A stretch of 64,000 nucleotides of DNA from Pseudomonadota bacterium (lineage in GTDB: Bacteria; Pseudomonadota; Gammaproteobacteria; Burkholderiales; Rhodocyclaceae), in assembly GCA_018262095.1 (NCBI GenBank), contig JAGTRW010000004.1, forward strand, positions 124,001 through 188,000. Direction: 5' to 3'. Below the pieces are notes generated by a model. That model did not search any database, was not told the DNA's origin, and worked only from the letters and a program-made list of their open reading frames with translations. Below are positions 24,439-34,257 of the stretch, in pieces; within the stretch, counting starts at the first letter, position 1, and each line of letters opens with the position of its first letter. A program made the translations under genes and the position numbers.

Positions 24439-24657
24439 TTAAGCCGGAATGTCGGGAACCAGCATTTTTTCAAGCTGGTAGATCTTGTCCTTGAGCAGCA
24501 ACTTGCGCTTCTTGAGGCGGTGGATCAGCAACTGGTCCTGCTCGGGCAATGGCGTGCTGGCCAGGTGTTCGATGATCAGATTGAGGTCGCGATGTTCGAT
24601 CTGAAACTCGTTGAGGTTGGCGCGGGCAGCGCTTGTTTCTTCTTCGGTCAGCATCAT
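24439..24657 (-). CDS. DUF465 (YdcH-like) small protein
   Basis: 72-residue helical hairpin protein. The family core is obvious: EHRDLNLIIEHL, then LLIHRLKKRKLLLKDKIYQL. It is found across proteobacteria as a lone small gene; function is not established. Two adjacent Met codons (24657, 24654) could start it; neither has a clear SD. It is convergent with pit. Confidence 0.85.
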   Translation of the reverse strand: MMLTEEETSAARANLNEFQIEHRDLNLIIEHLASTPLPEQDQLLIHRLKKRKLLLKDKIYQLEKMLVPDIPA

Positions 24658-24682
24658 TCAAGTATCCGTCAGTGATGTTCGG

Positions 24683-24894
24683 CTAACGCAGCAAAGCCTG
24701 CAATCCCGACAGCGTTGCCATGCCCAGGACCACAGTCCACAACACCCCCTGGGTCCGCCAGGCGATCAGCGCCGCCACGGTGGCCGCCACCAGGCGCGGC
24801 GTGTCGAGCGCTATGGTAGGCGCAGCTTAGGGAAAAAACAACGCCGGGAACACGCCGTCATCGCCATCGGCGGCGCCTAGATCAGCGCGCGCAT
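24683..24894 (-). pseudogene. Degraded azlD (branched-chain amino-acid exporter subunit)
   Basis: Read leftward, the last ~43 codons give ALDTPRLVAATVAALIAWRT, then LWTVVLGMATLSGLQALLR and a stop. This is the C-terminus of the AzlD membrane protein, the small partner of AzlC in azaleucine / branched-chain amino-acid export. Upstream the similarity (LFF.KLRLPTIALDTPR) is interrupted by a frame change and at least one in-frame stop near the ATG at 24894. No azlC lies beside it. A non-functional remnant. Confidence 0.65.
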
Positions 24895-25016
24895 GAGGGA
24901 CGGCGCAGTCCGACAATTAATTCGGCACGCGCATTCGAGACTTGCGGCATTCGGCGTTTTTGCGAATAGAATAATGCTTCAGGATCATAACCGCTGACAT
25001 CTGCTGGAGAAGGCAT

Positions 25017-25337
25017 ATGCTTTATCACGTGATCGTTTCGTTTGGTAAGGATAAAGAATACCCATTCAAGTTCTCGCAGAGCGACCTGGCCGAGAGCTCT
25101 CCCGAAGAAGCGCGCCGCTGGCTCGACAAGGAGTTCGCTGACCTCAAGTGCGAGCCGAGCAGCCGCATGGGCAAGGTACTGATCATCGACAAAATTCTCA
25201 ATATTGCGCGTTGTGGCGGCGAGCAGCGTTTCATCGACGGCAAGATGTGGGCGACGCAGTTTGCGCGCTATACGGCGCTGGCCTTGGGTCGCGATACCAT
25301 CCTCGTCGATGTCGAGGCGTTCACTATTGGTTATTGA
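25017..25337 (+). CDS. Conserved hypothetical protein (106 aa)
   Basis: A GGAGA SD at 25006-25010 supports ATG 25017. The sequence is a compact alpha/beta protein: an initial strand MLYHVIVSFG, a helix EEARRWLDKEFADL, strands around GKVLIIDKILNIARC, and an ending DTILVDVEAFTIGY. No signal peptide, membrane helix or known catalytic motif is visible. It sits alone 84 bp before greB on the same strand. I do not recognise its family. Confidence 0.65.
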   Translation: MLYHVIVSFGKDKEYPFKFSQSDLAESSPEEARRWLDKEFADLKCEPSSRMGKVLIIDKILNIARCGGEQRFIDGKMWATQFARYTALALGRDTILVDVEAFTIGY

Positions 25338-25420
25338 ATGATGGGCGCGAGTCGTCACGGCGCGGCCTCTTGAGCGGGCGCTGCTGCTCGTGCCTTCCGT
25401 GAATTTTCTGGCGTGACTTC

Positions 25421-25987
25421 ATGAACAAGGCGTTCACCCGAGAAGCAGACGGCGATGACGACGAGGACGACGCGCCCGAGGCCGGCCCGCCGCTGCCGCA
25501 AGGAACCCGCAACTACATCACGCCGGCAGGCTACGCGCGGATCAAGGTCGAACTCGATCAACTGTTGCGTAGCGAGCGTCCGCATATCGTCGAGGTCGTG
25601 CATTGGGCGGCGCTCAACGGCGACCGCTCGGAAAACGGCGATTACATCTACGGCAAGCGGCGTTTGCGCGAGATCGACCGGCGCATCCGCTTCCTGACCC
25701 GGCGGCTCGACCTGGCCGAGGTCGTCGATCCAGAGCGTCAGGAAAACGCCGATCAGGTGTTCTTCGGCGCGACCGTGACGATCGCCGACGAGCAGGGGAG
25801 CGAACAGATTTATCAGATCGTCGGCGTCGACGAGACCGATTTTTCGCGCGGCCGGATCAGCTGGGTGTCGCCGCTGGCGCGTGCGCTGCTCAAGTCGCGC
25901 GAAGGCGAGCGCGTGCGTTTCCAGAGTCCGGCCGGATGGCGTGAGGTTGAAGTCCTGGAAATCGACTATCGGAGCATCGACGCTTGA
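25421..25987 (+). CDS. greB: Transcription elongation factor GreB
   Basis: Rescues backtracked RNA polymerase by stimulating transcript cleavage through the secondary channel. The N-terminal coiled coil (about residues 30-100) carries the tip acids in GDRSENGDYIYGKRRLREID; the C-terminal FKBP-like domain covers about 108-185. KRRLREIDRRIRFLTRRL identifies GreB rather than GreA. At 188 residues it is ~30 longer than E. coli GreB owing to an acidic N-terminal extension (DGDDDEDDAPEAG). Its stop overlaps the TTG start of the following GGDEF gene, implying translational coupling. Confidence 0.93.
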   Translation: MNKAFTREADGDDDEDDAPEAGPPLPQGTRNYITPAGYARIKVELDQLLRSERPHIVEVVHWAALNGDRSENGDYIYGKRRLREIDRRIRFLTRRLDLAEVVDPERQENADQVFFGATVTIADEQGSEQIYQIVGVDETDFSRGRISWVSPLARALLKSREGERVRFQSPAGWREVEVLEIDYRSIDA

Positions 25988-28164
25988 GCATCGACTTGCC
26001 GGTCGGACAGTTCATGCAGCGCGATCTGCTCGAGTGCGCTCCGTCAACGTCCGTGCGCGATGCCGCCGCGCGCATGCACGCGGCGCAGTGCGGATCGATC
26101 CTGGTGGTCGATGCGGGGCAGACGGTCGGCATCTGGACCGAAACCGACGCCATCGCCGGGTCGTGGCGCTCGGAGGGCGACCTCGAACGGCCGGTGGCGG
26201 ACTTCATGAGTGCCCCGGTGCAGAGCATCGCGGCGCAGACGACGCTTGGCGAAGCGGCGCGCCGCTTTCGTCTGGCCGGGGTTCGGCACTTTCTGGTCAA
26301 TGATGCGCAGGCCGGCGCGGTGGGAATCATTTCGCAGACCGACGTCGTCAGCAATCAGCGCGACGGTCTGCCGTCGAGAAACGTCGCCTCGCTGATTCCC
26401 GGCGTTCCACTCTGCGTGGACGCCGCGACCTCGTTTGGCGACGTTCGCCAGTTGATGCGCGAGCGCCGGCTGGACTGCGTCGTCGTTCGCTGCGACCAAG
26501 GCTACGGGATCATCACCCGGCGCGACGTGGTCGGCGCGCTGGGAGCCGCCAAGATCGACGCCAGCGCCGGCGAACTGGCCAGTTTTCCGTTGCTGACGAT
26601 TGGCCGAGATGGCACGTTGTTTCAAGCCCGGCGGCTGTTTTCCCGCAATCGGATTCGTCATCTCGGCGTGCTTGACGATCAACACGCGCTTTGCGGCCTG
26701 CTGAGCTTTCGCGACGTCTTCGATAAAATCGAGCACGAGTACGTCAATGCTTTGCTTCCCGAACTCGAGCGGCAGACTGAGCGGCTGCTGCAGGCCCAGC
26801 ACCAGCTCGTTCGCCAGGCGAGCTTGACCGACGCCATCCTCAACGCGCTGCCGATCAGCGTTTTCGTCAAGGACGAAGAGGGGCGATTGATCATCGCCAA
26901 CGAAATGACCGCGCGCGCGATCGGTCGGCCGGTGGCCGAGATTATCGGGCGCAGCGACGCTGATATGTTCCCGCCTGACGTGGCCGGGCCGATGATCGCC
27001 GACGATGAAAAGGTTCGTTCGGCCAAGCGGACCTTGATCCGCGAAGAGGTGCTCGCTGACGGACGAACATTGCTTGGCCAAAAACGCATGGTCGAGGTCG
27101 ACGGCGCCGCCTTGCTGGTCGGCGCCTCGATGGACGTCAGTCAATGGAAGCGTGCCGACGCGCTGATGGTCAGCAGCCATCACGTTCTCGAACTGATCGC
27201 CGGCGGCAGCGAATTGCCGGCGGTGCTCGATGCGCTGTGCCAACGCGTTGAAATGCATCTGCCCGGAGCGCAGTGTACGATCGTTCTGCTCGCTGACGAC
27301 GGCGCGCATCTGCGTCACGGCGCCGCGCCCAGTCTGCCGGCCGGCTATTCGCTCGCGGTTGACGGCGTTCCCGTCGGCTTGGCCACAGGGGCCAGTGGCA
27401 GCGCGATCTTCCTGCACGAGCAGGTGATCGTCGATGAGCTTGGCAGCAGTCCGTTGTGGGCCGGGCAAAGCGATCTGGCCAGTCAATACGGACTGCGCTC
27501 GTGCTGGTCGACGCCGTTCTTTTCGGCGAGCGGCAAGATCCTGGGCGCTTTCGCGATTTATTTCCGGCAACCGCGCCGTCCCGCCGACGGCGATCTTGAT
27601 GTCATCGCACATGCCACGCGGCTGGCCTCGGTCGCCGTCGAGCGCTGGCAACAGATTGCCGACCTCAAGCGGCTGGCGACGACCGATCTGCTGACCGGCC
27701 TGCGCAATCGCGCGCATTTCATGGACAGCGCCGCGGCCGAGCTGCGGCGTTCCGACCGCTTTTCGCGCCAGCTTGTGATGTTGATGATCGATCTCGATTT
27801 TTTCAAGCTGATCAACGACCGCTACGGTCACGCCGCCGGCGACGAGGCTTTGCGAGTTTTTTCGAAGGTGCTGATCAGCGAGACCCGGGCCTTCGATCTG
27901 CTCGGCCGCGTCGGCGGCGAGGAATTCGCCGTGGTGCTCAGCGAAACCGGCAGCGAAGCCGGTGTGCAGATCGCCGAGCGCTTGCGTCAGGCGGTTGAAG
28001 CGTCAAGCTTCGTTTTTCGCGACAGCGCGCCGATCCGCTTCACGGTCAGCGTCGGCGTTGCGCTGTGCCGGGCCGGCGACAGTCTCGACAGCTTGCTGGC
28101 GCGCGCCGACGACGCGCTCTATCGCGCCAAACACGCCGGCCGCAACCGCGTCGAACTCGGTTGA
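25984..28164 (+). CDS. Diguanylate cyclase with four CBS domains, PAS and GAF
   Basis: 726 residues from TTG 25984, which overlaps the greB stop as TTGA. Two CBS pairs occupy about residues 5-125 and 133-250, suggesting control by an adenine nucleotide or similar ligand. A PAS domain (about 275-385), a GAF domain (about 400-545) and a C-terminal GGDEF domain (about 555-720) follow. The active-site motif is the GGEEF variant, which is still competent. RAFD sits five residues before it, matching the RxxD inhibitory I-site, so product feedback is likely. No membrane helix: a cytoplasmic sensor-cyclase making c-di-GMP. Confidence 0.9.
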   Translation: MSIDLPVGQFMQRDLLECAPSTSVRDAAARMHAAQCGSILVVDAGQTVGIWTETDAIAGSWRSEGDLERPVADFMSAPVQSIAAQTTLGEAARRFRLAGVRHFLVNDAQAGAVGIISQTDVVSNQRDGLPSRNVASLIPGVPLCVDAATSFGDVRQLMRERRLDCVVVRCDQGYGIITRRDVVGALGAAKIDASAGELASFPLLTIGRDGTLFQARRLFSRNRIRHLGVLDDQHALCGLLSFRDVFDKIEHEYVNALLPELERQTERLLQAQHQLVRQASLTDAILNALPISVFVKDEEGRLIIANEMTARAIGRPVAEIIGRSDADMFPPDVAGPMIADDEKVRSAKRTLIREEVLADGRTLLGQKRMVEVDGAALLVGASMDVSQWKRADALMVSSHHVLELIAGGSELPAVLDALCQRVEMHLPGAQCTIVLLADDGAHLRHGAAPSLPAGYSLAVDGVPVGLATGASGSAIFLHEQVIVDELGSSPLWAGQSDLASQYGLRSCWSTPFFSASGKILGAFAIYFRQPRRPADGDLDVIAHATRLASVAVERWQQIADLKRLATTDLLTGLRNRAHFMDSAAAELRRSDRFSRQLVMLMIDLDFFKLINDRYGHAAGDEALRVFSKVLISETRAFDLLGRVGGEEFAVVLSETGSEAGVQIAERLRQAVEASSFVFRDSAPIRFTVSVGVALCRAGDSLDSLLARADDALYRAKHAGRNRVELG

Positions 28165-28186
28165 TCGTTGGCGCCCTGTGGCAGGG

Positions 28187-28214
28187 CTTGAAATCGCCGA
28201 GCCTGGCCCAATGT
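28187..28214 (+). promoter_or_regulatory. Sigma32-like heat-shock promoter for htpG
   Basis: CTTGAAA (28187-28193), 13-bp spacer, CCCAATGT (28207-28214). This is very close to the E. coli sigma32 consensus CTTGAAA-N13/14-CCCCATnT. It lies about 100 bp upstream of htpG, a classic heat-shock gene. Confidence 0.65.
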
Positions 28215-28228
28215 AGGCGCCTGTCGTC

Positions 28229-28287
28229 GGGCGCACACGCGCCCCATAACTGCGATATGACCTGCAGGCGCAGCCGCCTGCGCTTTT
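28229..28287 (+). promoter_or_regulatory. Two hairpins in the htpG leader (or terminator of the preceding gene)
   Basis: Perfect stems GGGCGC/GCGCCC (28229-28244, loop ACAC) and GCAGGCG/CGCCTGC (28264-28281, loop CAGC, then GCTTTT). Both lie between the sigma32-like promoter and the htpG SD. The second could instead terminate the upstream cyclase transcript. Confidence 0.45.
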
Positions 28288-28314
28288 GACCGATATTTTC
28301 AACGGAGTGTATTG

Positions 28315-30222
<1,908 letters not shown>

Positions 30223-30234
30223 GTCGAATGCTAT

Positions 30235-30267
30235 CCGTGCCCGATGGTTCGGGCACGGGTTTGTTTT
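30235..30267 (+). terminator. Rho-independent terminator of htpG
   Basis: Stem CCGTGCCCGA / TCGGGCACGG with 4-base loop TGGT, followed by GTTTGTTTT. It starts 12 bp after the stop codon. Confidence 0.85.
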
Positions 30268-30320
30268 GAAGTGTCGGGCACTGGCCCAAGCGGCTATGAA
30301 TCAGCTCTGGTGCGCTGAAA

Positions 30321-30977
30321 TCAGGCTTGGAGCTGGCGCTGCTTCTGCCTCAGAGGTTCGATTTCCTGCTCAATAATTTCCATCAGGCTGCGCGCGGTAA
30401 GCGGCGGCAGCATCGCCTCCGGGGCGGCGGGGCCCGACCAGCTACCCGTCGCGACGAAGTCGGAGTACGAGATTTTTCCATTCACCGCGCGAGCGATCTC
30501 GGCCAGACGTTCTTGCGGGCTCAGCGTGGTATCGCTGAGGCCGGGGATCGACGACGATAGTTCGTAAGCCCCGCTGTCGAGTACGGTCGCCACCAGTTGT
30601 CCGTTGACGAAAACCTGGCCGACCGGCTGGTATTGGTGCGACTGGGCATAGTTGAAGTTGGCCTGCTCGCGGGCCGCGACCTGCTGGTCATGAAGCTTGA
30701 TTTCGGCAATCTGGGCGTCGGTCATCTTTACGGCGACGAGCGCTTTTCCGGATATTTCGACCATGTCGCTGATGCGATAGACCGGTCCGCTGACGCGATA
30801 AACGTCGGTTGCCGTGCCGGCGGCGCTCTCGTCAGTAGCAAGGCGCTGCCTGGCTTCTTCGGACAGGCTGACCTGGTCGGCATCGCTTTCCGGCGCCCCG
30901 GCAATTTTTTCCTGCTGCCTGGGGCGGAAATTGCCGATGGACGACGCCGCAAGCGATGTGTTGATCATGCTAATCAT
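30321..30977 (-). CDS. Hypothetical protein (218 aa)
   Basis: No signal peptide or membrane helix. The N-terminus has a Ser/Asn-rich start and a DQVSLSEEARQRLA segment, a pattern seen at the start of several unrelated secreted or flagellum-associated proteins. The middle (about 95-120) is Gln/His-rich, and a VFVNGQLVATVLDSGAYEL section looks like beta structure. The end is helical and charged. It is convergent with htpG and separate from yceH. I do not recognise a family; codon use looks native. Confidence 0.6.
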   Translation of the reverse strand: MISMINTSLAASSIGNFRPRQQEKIAGAPESDADQVSLSEEARQRLATDESAAGTATDVYRVSGPVYRISDMVEISGKALVAVKMTDAQIAEIKLHDQQVAAREQANFNYAQSHQYQPVGQVFVNGQLVATVLDSGAYELSSSIPGLSDTTLSPQERLAEIARAVNGKISYSDFVATGSWSGPAAPEAMLPPLTARSLMEIIEQEIEPLRQKQRQLQA

Positions 30978-31066
30978 GGACTTGCCTCATGCTTGTGGTT
31001 AATGGCAAAAGGCATAAAGCAAGCCGTGTTCCACCCCGTGCGCGCTGGCGCCATACCGGCGAGCGG

Positions 31067-31702
31067 TTACGCCTGATCGGTCAAGGCGCGCAGTTCGGCG
31101 CGTAGTTCGCTGACTTCCTGCTCGAGCCGTTCGACTCGCGCCAGCAGCGCGTTTCCCTGATGATCGTCAGTGCCTGTCGTTTCGGCGGGCGCATCGCCGC
31201 ACAGCAGGTGAACCCAGCGCTGTTCGCGCGATCCGGCTTGCTTGGGCAGTTTGCGCGCCAGCGCGCCGCTGCTGCGCTCGCCGAGTTCCTCGAGGTAGGC
31301 TTCGACCGACGAGGCGTCGTCGAAGCGGTAGAGCCGCTCGCAATTGGCGCGCAGTTCGCTGACCGTCTGCGCGCCGCGCAGCATCAGCACGGCGAGCAGC
31401 GCGACGCTGGCCGCCGGCAGCCCGTAGCACTTGCCGAAGTTCTGCGCGTAGCGCAGCACGCGGCCCGATGCGCCGTACGTTTCGAGCACCAGCAGGCGGC
31501 CGCGCAGCTCGTCGAGCGCCGCCTGGATCTCGCTCTCGCCGACGCTCATCACCGGGTCGCGCGAACTCTTCTGATTGCAACCGGCGGTGAGGCTGTTGAG
31601 CGTCAGCGGGTAGGTATCAGGCGTCGTCTTTTCCTTCTCGACCAGCACGCCAAGCAGTCGTGCTTCGAGTCGTGTCAGTGGGGGCAGGGCTGCAGGGCTC
31701 AT
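31067..31702 (-). CDS. YceH family protein (DUF480)
   Basis: 211 residues. The DUF480 fold consists of two winged-helix domains (about 5-85 and 95-165) with the signature TPDTYPLTLNSLTAGCNQKS and RSSGALARKLPKQAGSREQR, plus a C-terminal coiled segment with heptad-like Leu/Glu. The function of YceH is not established; DNA binding is suggested by the fold. It overlaps the stop of the upstream methyltransferase by 4 bases (ATGA), so the two are translationally coupled. Confidence 0.92.
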   Translation of the reverse strand: MSPAALPPLTRLEARLLGVLVEKEKTTPDTYPLTLNSLTAGCNQKSSRDPVMSVGESEIQAALDELRGRLLVLETYGASGRVLRYAQNFGKCYGLPAASVALLAVLMLRGAQTVSELRANCERLYRFDDASSVEAYLEELGERSSGALARKLPKQAGSREQRWVHLLCGDAPAETTGTDDHQGNALLARVERLEQEVSELRAELRALTDQA

Positions 31703-32358
31703 GTGTACTCCGGTGTGGTGGCGGCTTGGACCGCCGCTTTGCGCCAGACGCTGGCGAGCCAGGCTTGCTGTTCGCGCGGCAATCCGGCGGGACGGTAGTA
31801 GTGTTCGAGTTCGACGAAACCAGCGTCGGCGAGGTACGCGCGCCAGTGCGCAAGGTCGTGGAAGACACCGTAGCGCTCGCCGCTCCAGCCTTCGACGTTG
31901 TCGCCGCGCGGATTGGAGCTAAAGAGCACGCCTGCGGGCTTGAGCGCGGCGTGCAGTTGGCGCAGCACGCGCGGCAACTCGCGACTCGGCACATGGAACA
32001 GCGAGGCGTTGGCGAAGATACCGCAGAAGTAGGCGTCAGGCAGGTCGAGCTTGAGAAAGTCCTGTTGCCATACTTCGCAGCCGGTCTCGTCGCGCGCCAT
32101 CTGCGCGAAGCGCTGGGCACCGTCGAGCCCGATCGGTCGATGGCCGAGGCTGGCGAAGGTCTTGAGGTCGCGACCCGGTCCGCAGCCAAAGTCGAGAATC
32201 GTAAACGGCGGCTGACCCGCGATGTGGCGCAGCAGCGCGTCGATGTTCTGCCGCACGTCGTGATTCTTCGTTCCGTCGCGAAAATCGTCGGCGCGCTGGT
32301 TGTAGTGCGCGAGCGTCTTCGCGGTGATCGCTTCAAGGTGGGGATCGATTTGACTCAT
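31699..32358 (-). CDS. Class I SAM-dependent methyltransferase
   Basis: 219 residues from ATG 32358 (GAAAG-like SD). The Rossmann-type SAM-binding motif I is TILDFGCGPGRDLKTF at about residue 48, motif II acid LDGAQ, and later FANASLFHVP and GVLFSSNPRG fit the small-molecule methyltransferase superfamily (Methyltransf_11/25). No substrate-specific feature is visible. It is coupled to yceH and divergent from the FemAB-like gene, with 148 bp between the starts. Confidence 0.88.
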   Translation of the reverse strand: MSQIDPHLEAITAKTLAHYNQRADDFRDGTKNHDVRQNIDALLRHIAGQPPFTILDFGCGPGRDLKTFASLGHRPIGLDGAQRFAQMARDETGCEVWQQDFLKLDLPDAYFCGIFANASLFHVPSRELPRVLRQLHAALKPAGVLFSSNPRGDNVEGWSGERYGVFHDLAHWRAYLADAGFVELEHYYRPAGLPREQQAWLASVWRKAAVQAATTPEYT

Positions 32359-32506
32359 GAGGCTTCTTTCGCCGGGGCATTCCGGTCCCGATTGTACCTG
32401 CTGACCAGCCGATTGCCGCGGGTTGCCTGCCTGGCGTTTGAGACTCGCCAGGGAACCGACGAGGCGGTCGGTGGTCCCCCTAGACGTTGCCAATGAAAGC
32501 TCGCCA

Positions 32507-33664
32507 ATGAAGCGCTTCACGATTAGCACCCATTCCGCAGCCGAGGAGATTCCGCGCGATGTCTGGGAAAGCGTCAGCCCGCCCGGCGATCCCTTTCTCA
32601 ACGCCGATTTTCTGGCGATCCTCGAGCGTCACGGCGCGGCGGGTCGCGCCTGGGGCTGGGCGGCGCGCCATCTGCTCGCCAGCGATTCGAGCGGCGTGGT
32701 GCGCGGAATCCTGCCGCTTTACCTGCGCGCCAACTCGCACGGCGACTTCATCCACGACTGGTCGTGGGCGTCGGCTTACCAGCAACTCGGCAAGGTCTAT
32801 TACCCGAAGCTGTTGAGCGGCCTGCCGCATACGCCGGCGGCCGGGCCGCGCCTGCTGGTCGCTGCCGGCGTCGCGGCCGAAGAGGCCGTCGCGGTGCGCC
32901 GCGCGCTGATCGACGGCGCGCTGGCGCTGGCCGCTCAATCCGGCGTTTCGTCATGGCACGTCGCCTTTCCCGGCGATGAAGATCGCGTGGCGTTGCACGA
33001 CGCCGGTCTGCTGGCCAGCCATAACGTCCAGTTTCACTGGCGCGACAACGGTTGCGGCGACTTCGATGGCTACCTCGCGAGCTTCGCCGCCGACAAGCGG
33101 CGCAAGGTCCGTGCGCAGCGGCGGCGCGTTGCGGATAGCGGACTGACGATCGAGGTGCGCCATGGCGACGAAGTCGATGCGCGCGAATGGCCTCAATTGC
33201 ACGCGCTCTACGCCTCGACCTTCGAGAAGTTCAACAACCTGGCGGTGCTCTCTGCCGCGTGTCTGGCCGATCTGGCGCGGGTACTGGGAAGGCGGATGGT
33301 GCTCTTCATCGCGCGCGACGGTGCTGAGCCGGTCGCGCTATCGCTCTGCTTTCGCAGCGACGAAGCGCTTTATGGACGTTACTGGGGTTGCCATGGTCAC
33401 TATCACAGCCTGCATTTCGAACTGTGCTTCTACCAGGGCATCGCCTACTGCCTGCGCGAGGGACTGCGGCGCTTCGAACCCGGCGCCGGCGGCGAGCACA
33501 AGATCGCTCGCGGTTTCACGCCGACCATGGTTTCTTCAGCGCACTTTATCGCCGACCCGGCGATGCGTGAACTGATCGGCGAGCATCTCGAGCGGCAGGT
33601 CGACGCCGTCGCGGCGTACCGCGACGAGGCGAGCGACCATCTGCCGTTCCGCGGCGACTTGTGA
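32507..33664 (+). CDS. GNAT/FemAB-like acyltransferase (PF04339 family)
   Basis: 385 residues of the family annotated as peptidoglycan biosynthesis/recognition (PF04339), with the Fem/GNAT fold. Recognisable blocks are HDWSWASAYQQLGKVYYPKL, FHWRDNGCGDFDGYLASFAA, DKRRKVRAQRRRV and FELCFYQGIAYCLREGLRRF with EPGAGGEHKIARGF. Members are thought to transfer aminoacyl or acyl groups, but the reaction is not proven. ATG 32507 is chosen over an upstream in-frame Met that lies in promoter DNA. Confidence 0.85.
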   Translation: MKRFTISTHSAAEEIPRDVWESVSPPGDPFLNADFLAILERHGAAGRAWGWAARHLLASDSSGVVRGILPLYLRANSHGDFIHDWSWASAYQQLGKVYYPKLLSGLPHTPAAGPRLLVAAGVAAEEAVAVRRALIDGALALAAQSGVSSWHVAFPGDEDRVALHDAGLLASHNVQFHWRDNGCGDFDGYLASFAADKRRKVRAQRRRVADSGLTIEVRHGDEVDAREWPQLHALYASTFEKFNNLAVLSAACLADLARVLGRRMVLFIARDGAEPVALSLCFRSDEALYGRYWGCHGHYHSLHFELCFYQGIAYCLREGLRRFEPGAGGEHKIARGFTPTMVSSAHFIADPAMRELIGEHLERQVDAVAAYRDEASDHLPFRGDL

Positions 33665-33668
33665 ACGC

Positions 33669-34040
33669 CTATTTCTTCGTGGTGAGATTGTCGCGCAGGC
33701 ACTGACGGTAATCGGGCTCGGGCAGGTTCTTGCAGAGCTCGTGGGTCTTGCGGTGTTGCTCGCAGCGTGTCGGGTCGGCGCTGCTGCTACAGCTCGGTGC
33801 CGCCGTTTTCTTCGGTTTGCACGATTTTTTCGGCTGGCCCGACGCGGTTTTTCCGCATTTGGCCGGTGGCGTGCTCGGGCTCGCTTTGGCCTGCTCGGGC
33901 GGCGACACGGCGACCACCGCCGGTGGTGGCGGCGGCGCCAAGCCCGGAGCGCCGGGAACGCCGGCCGGGCCTTGTTGCGCGATGACCGGTGTGGCGATCA
34001 GCGCGGCGGCCAGTGAAACAACAAAAAACAGGGTTTTCAT
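33669..34040 (-). CDS. Secreted Pro/Lys/Cys-rich small protein
   Basis: 123 residues with a clear Sec signal peptide (MKTLFFVVSLAAALIATPVIA, cleavage about residue 21). The mature part starts with a Gly/Pro-rich stretch (GAPGLAPPPPPA), continues with a Ser/Pro/Lys segment, and ends in a region with five cysteines (CSSS, RCEQH, LCKNL, QCLRD). The C-terminal spacing could form two disulfides. A GAGGAAT SD precedes ATG 34040. Function unknown; periplasmic or outer-envelope location is inferred from the signal peptide. Confidence 0.65.
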   Translation of the reverse strand: MKTLFFVVSLAAALIATPVIAQQGPAGVPGAPGLAPPPPPAVVAVSPPEQAKASPSTPPAKCGKTASGQPKKSCKPKKTAAPSCSSSADPTRCEQHRKTHELCKNLPEPDYRQCLRDNLTTKK

Positions 34041-34257
34041 CGGGGATTCCTCAATAGCTATGCGGCCCGGCGACACGGGGCCGTACATCGATGAGCGATT
34101 GTAGCCGCTCCAAAACAAACCAAGGGAATAAAAACGGCCGGCACGTGACGCTTGAGTGTTTTTTTGCGCTGCCCTGGTCGCGACTTAAGCCGTGCGGCTA
34201 CCCTTGTGCCGCCGGTGTCGGGTATAGTCTGCGAATCACCCCATTGGAATGTTGTCC

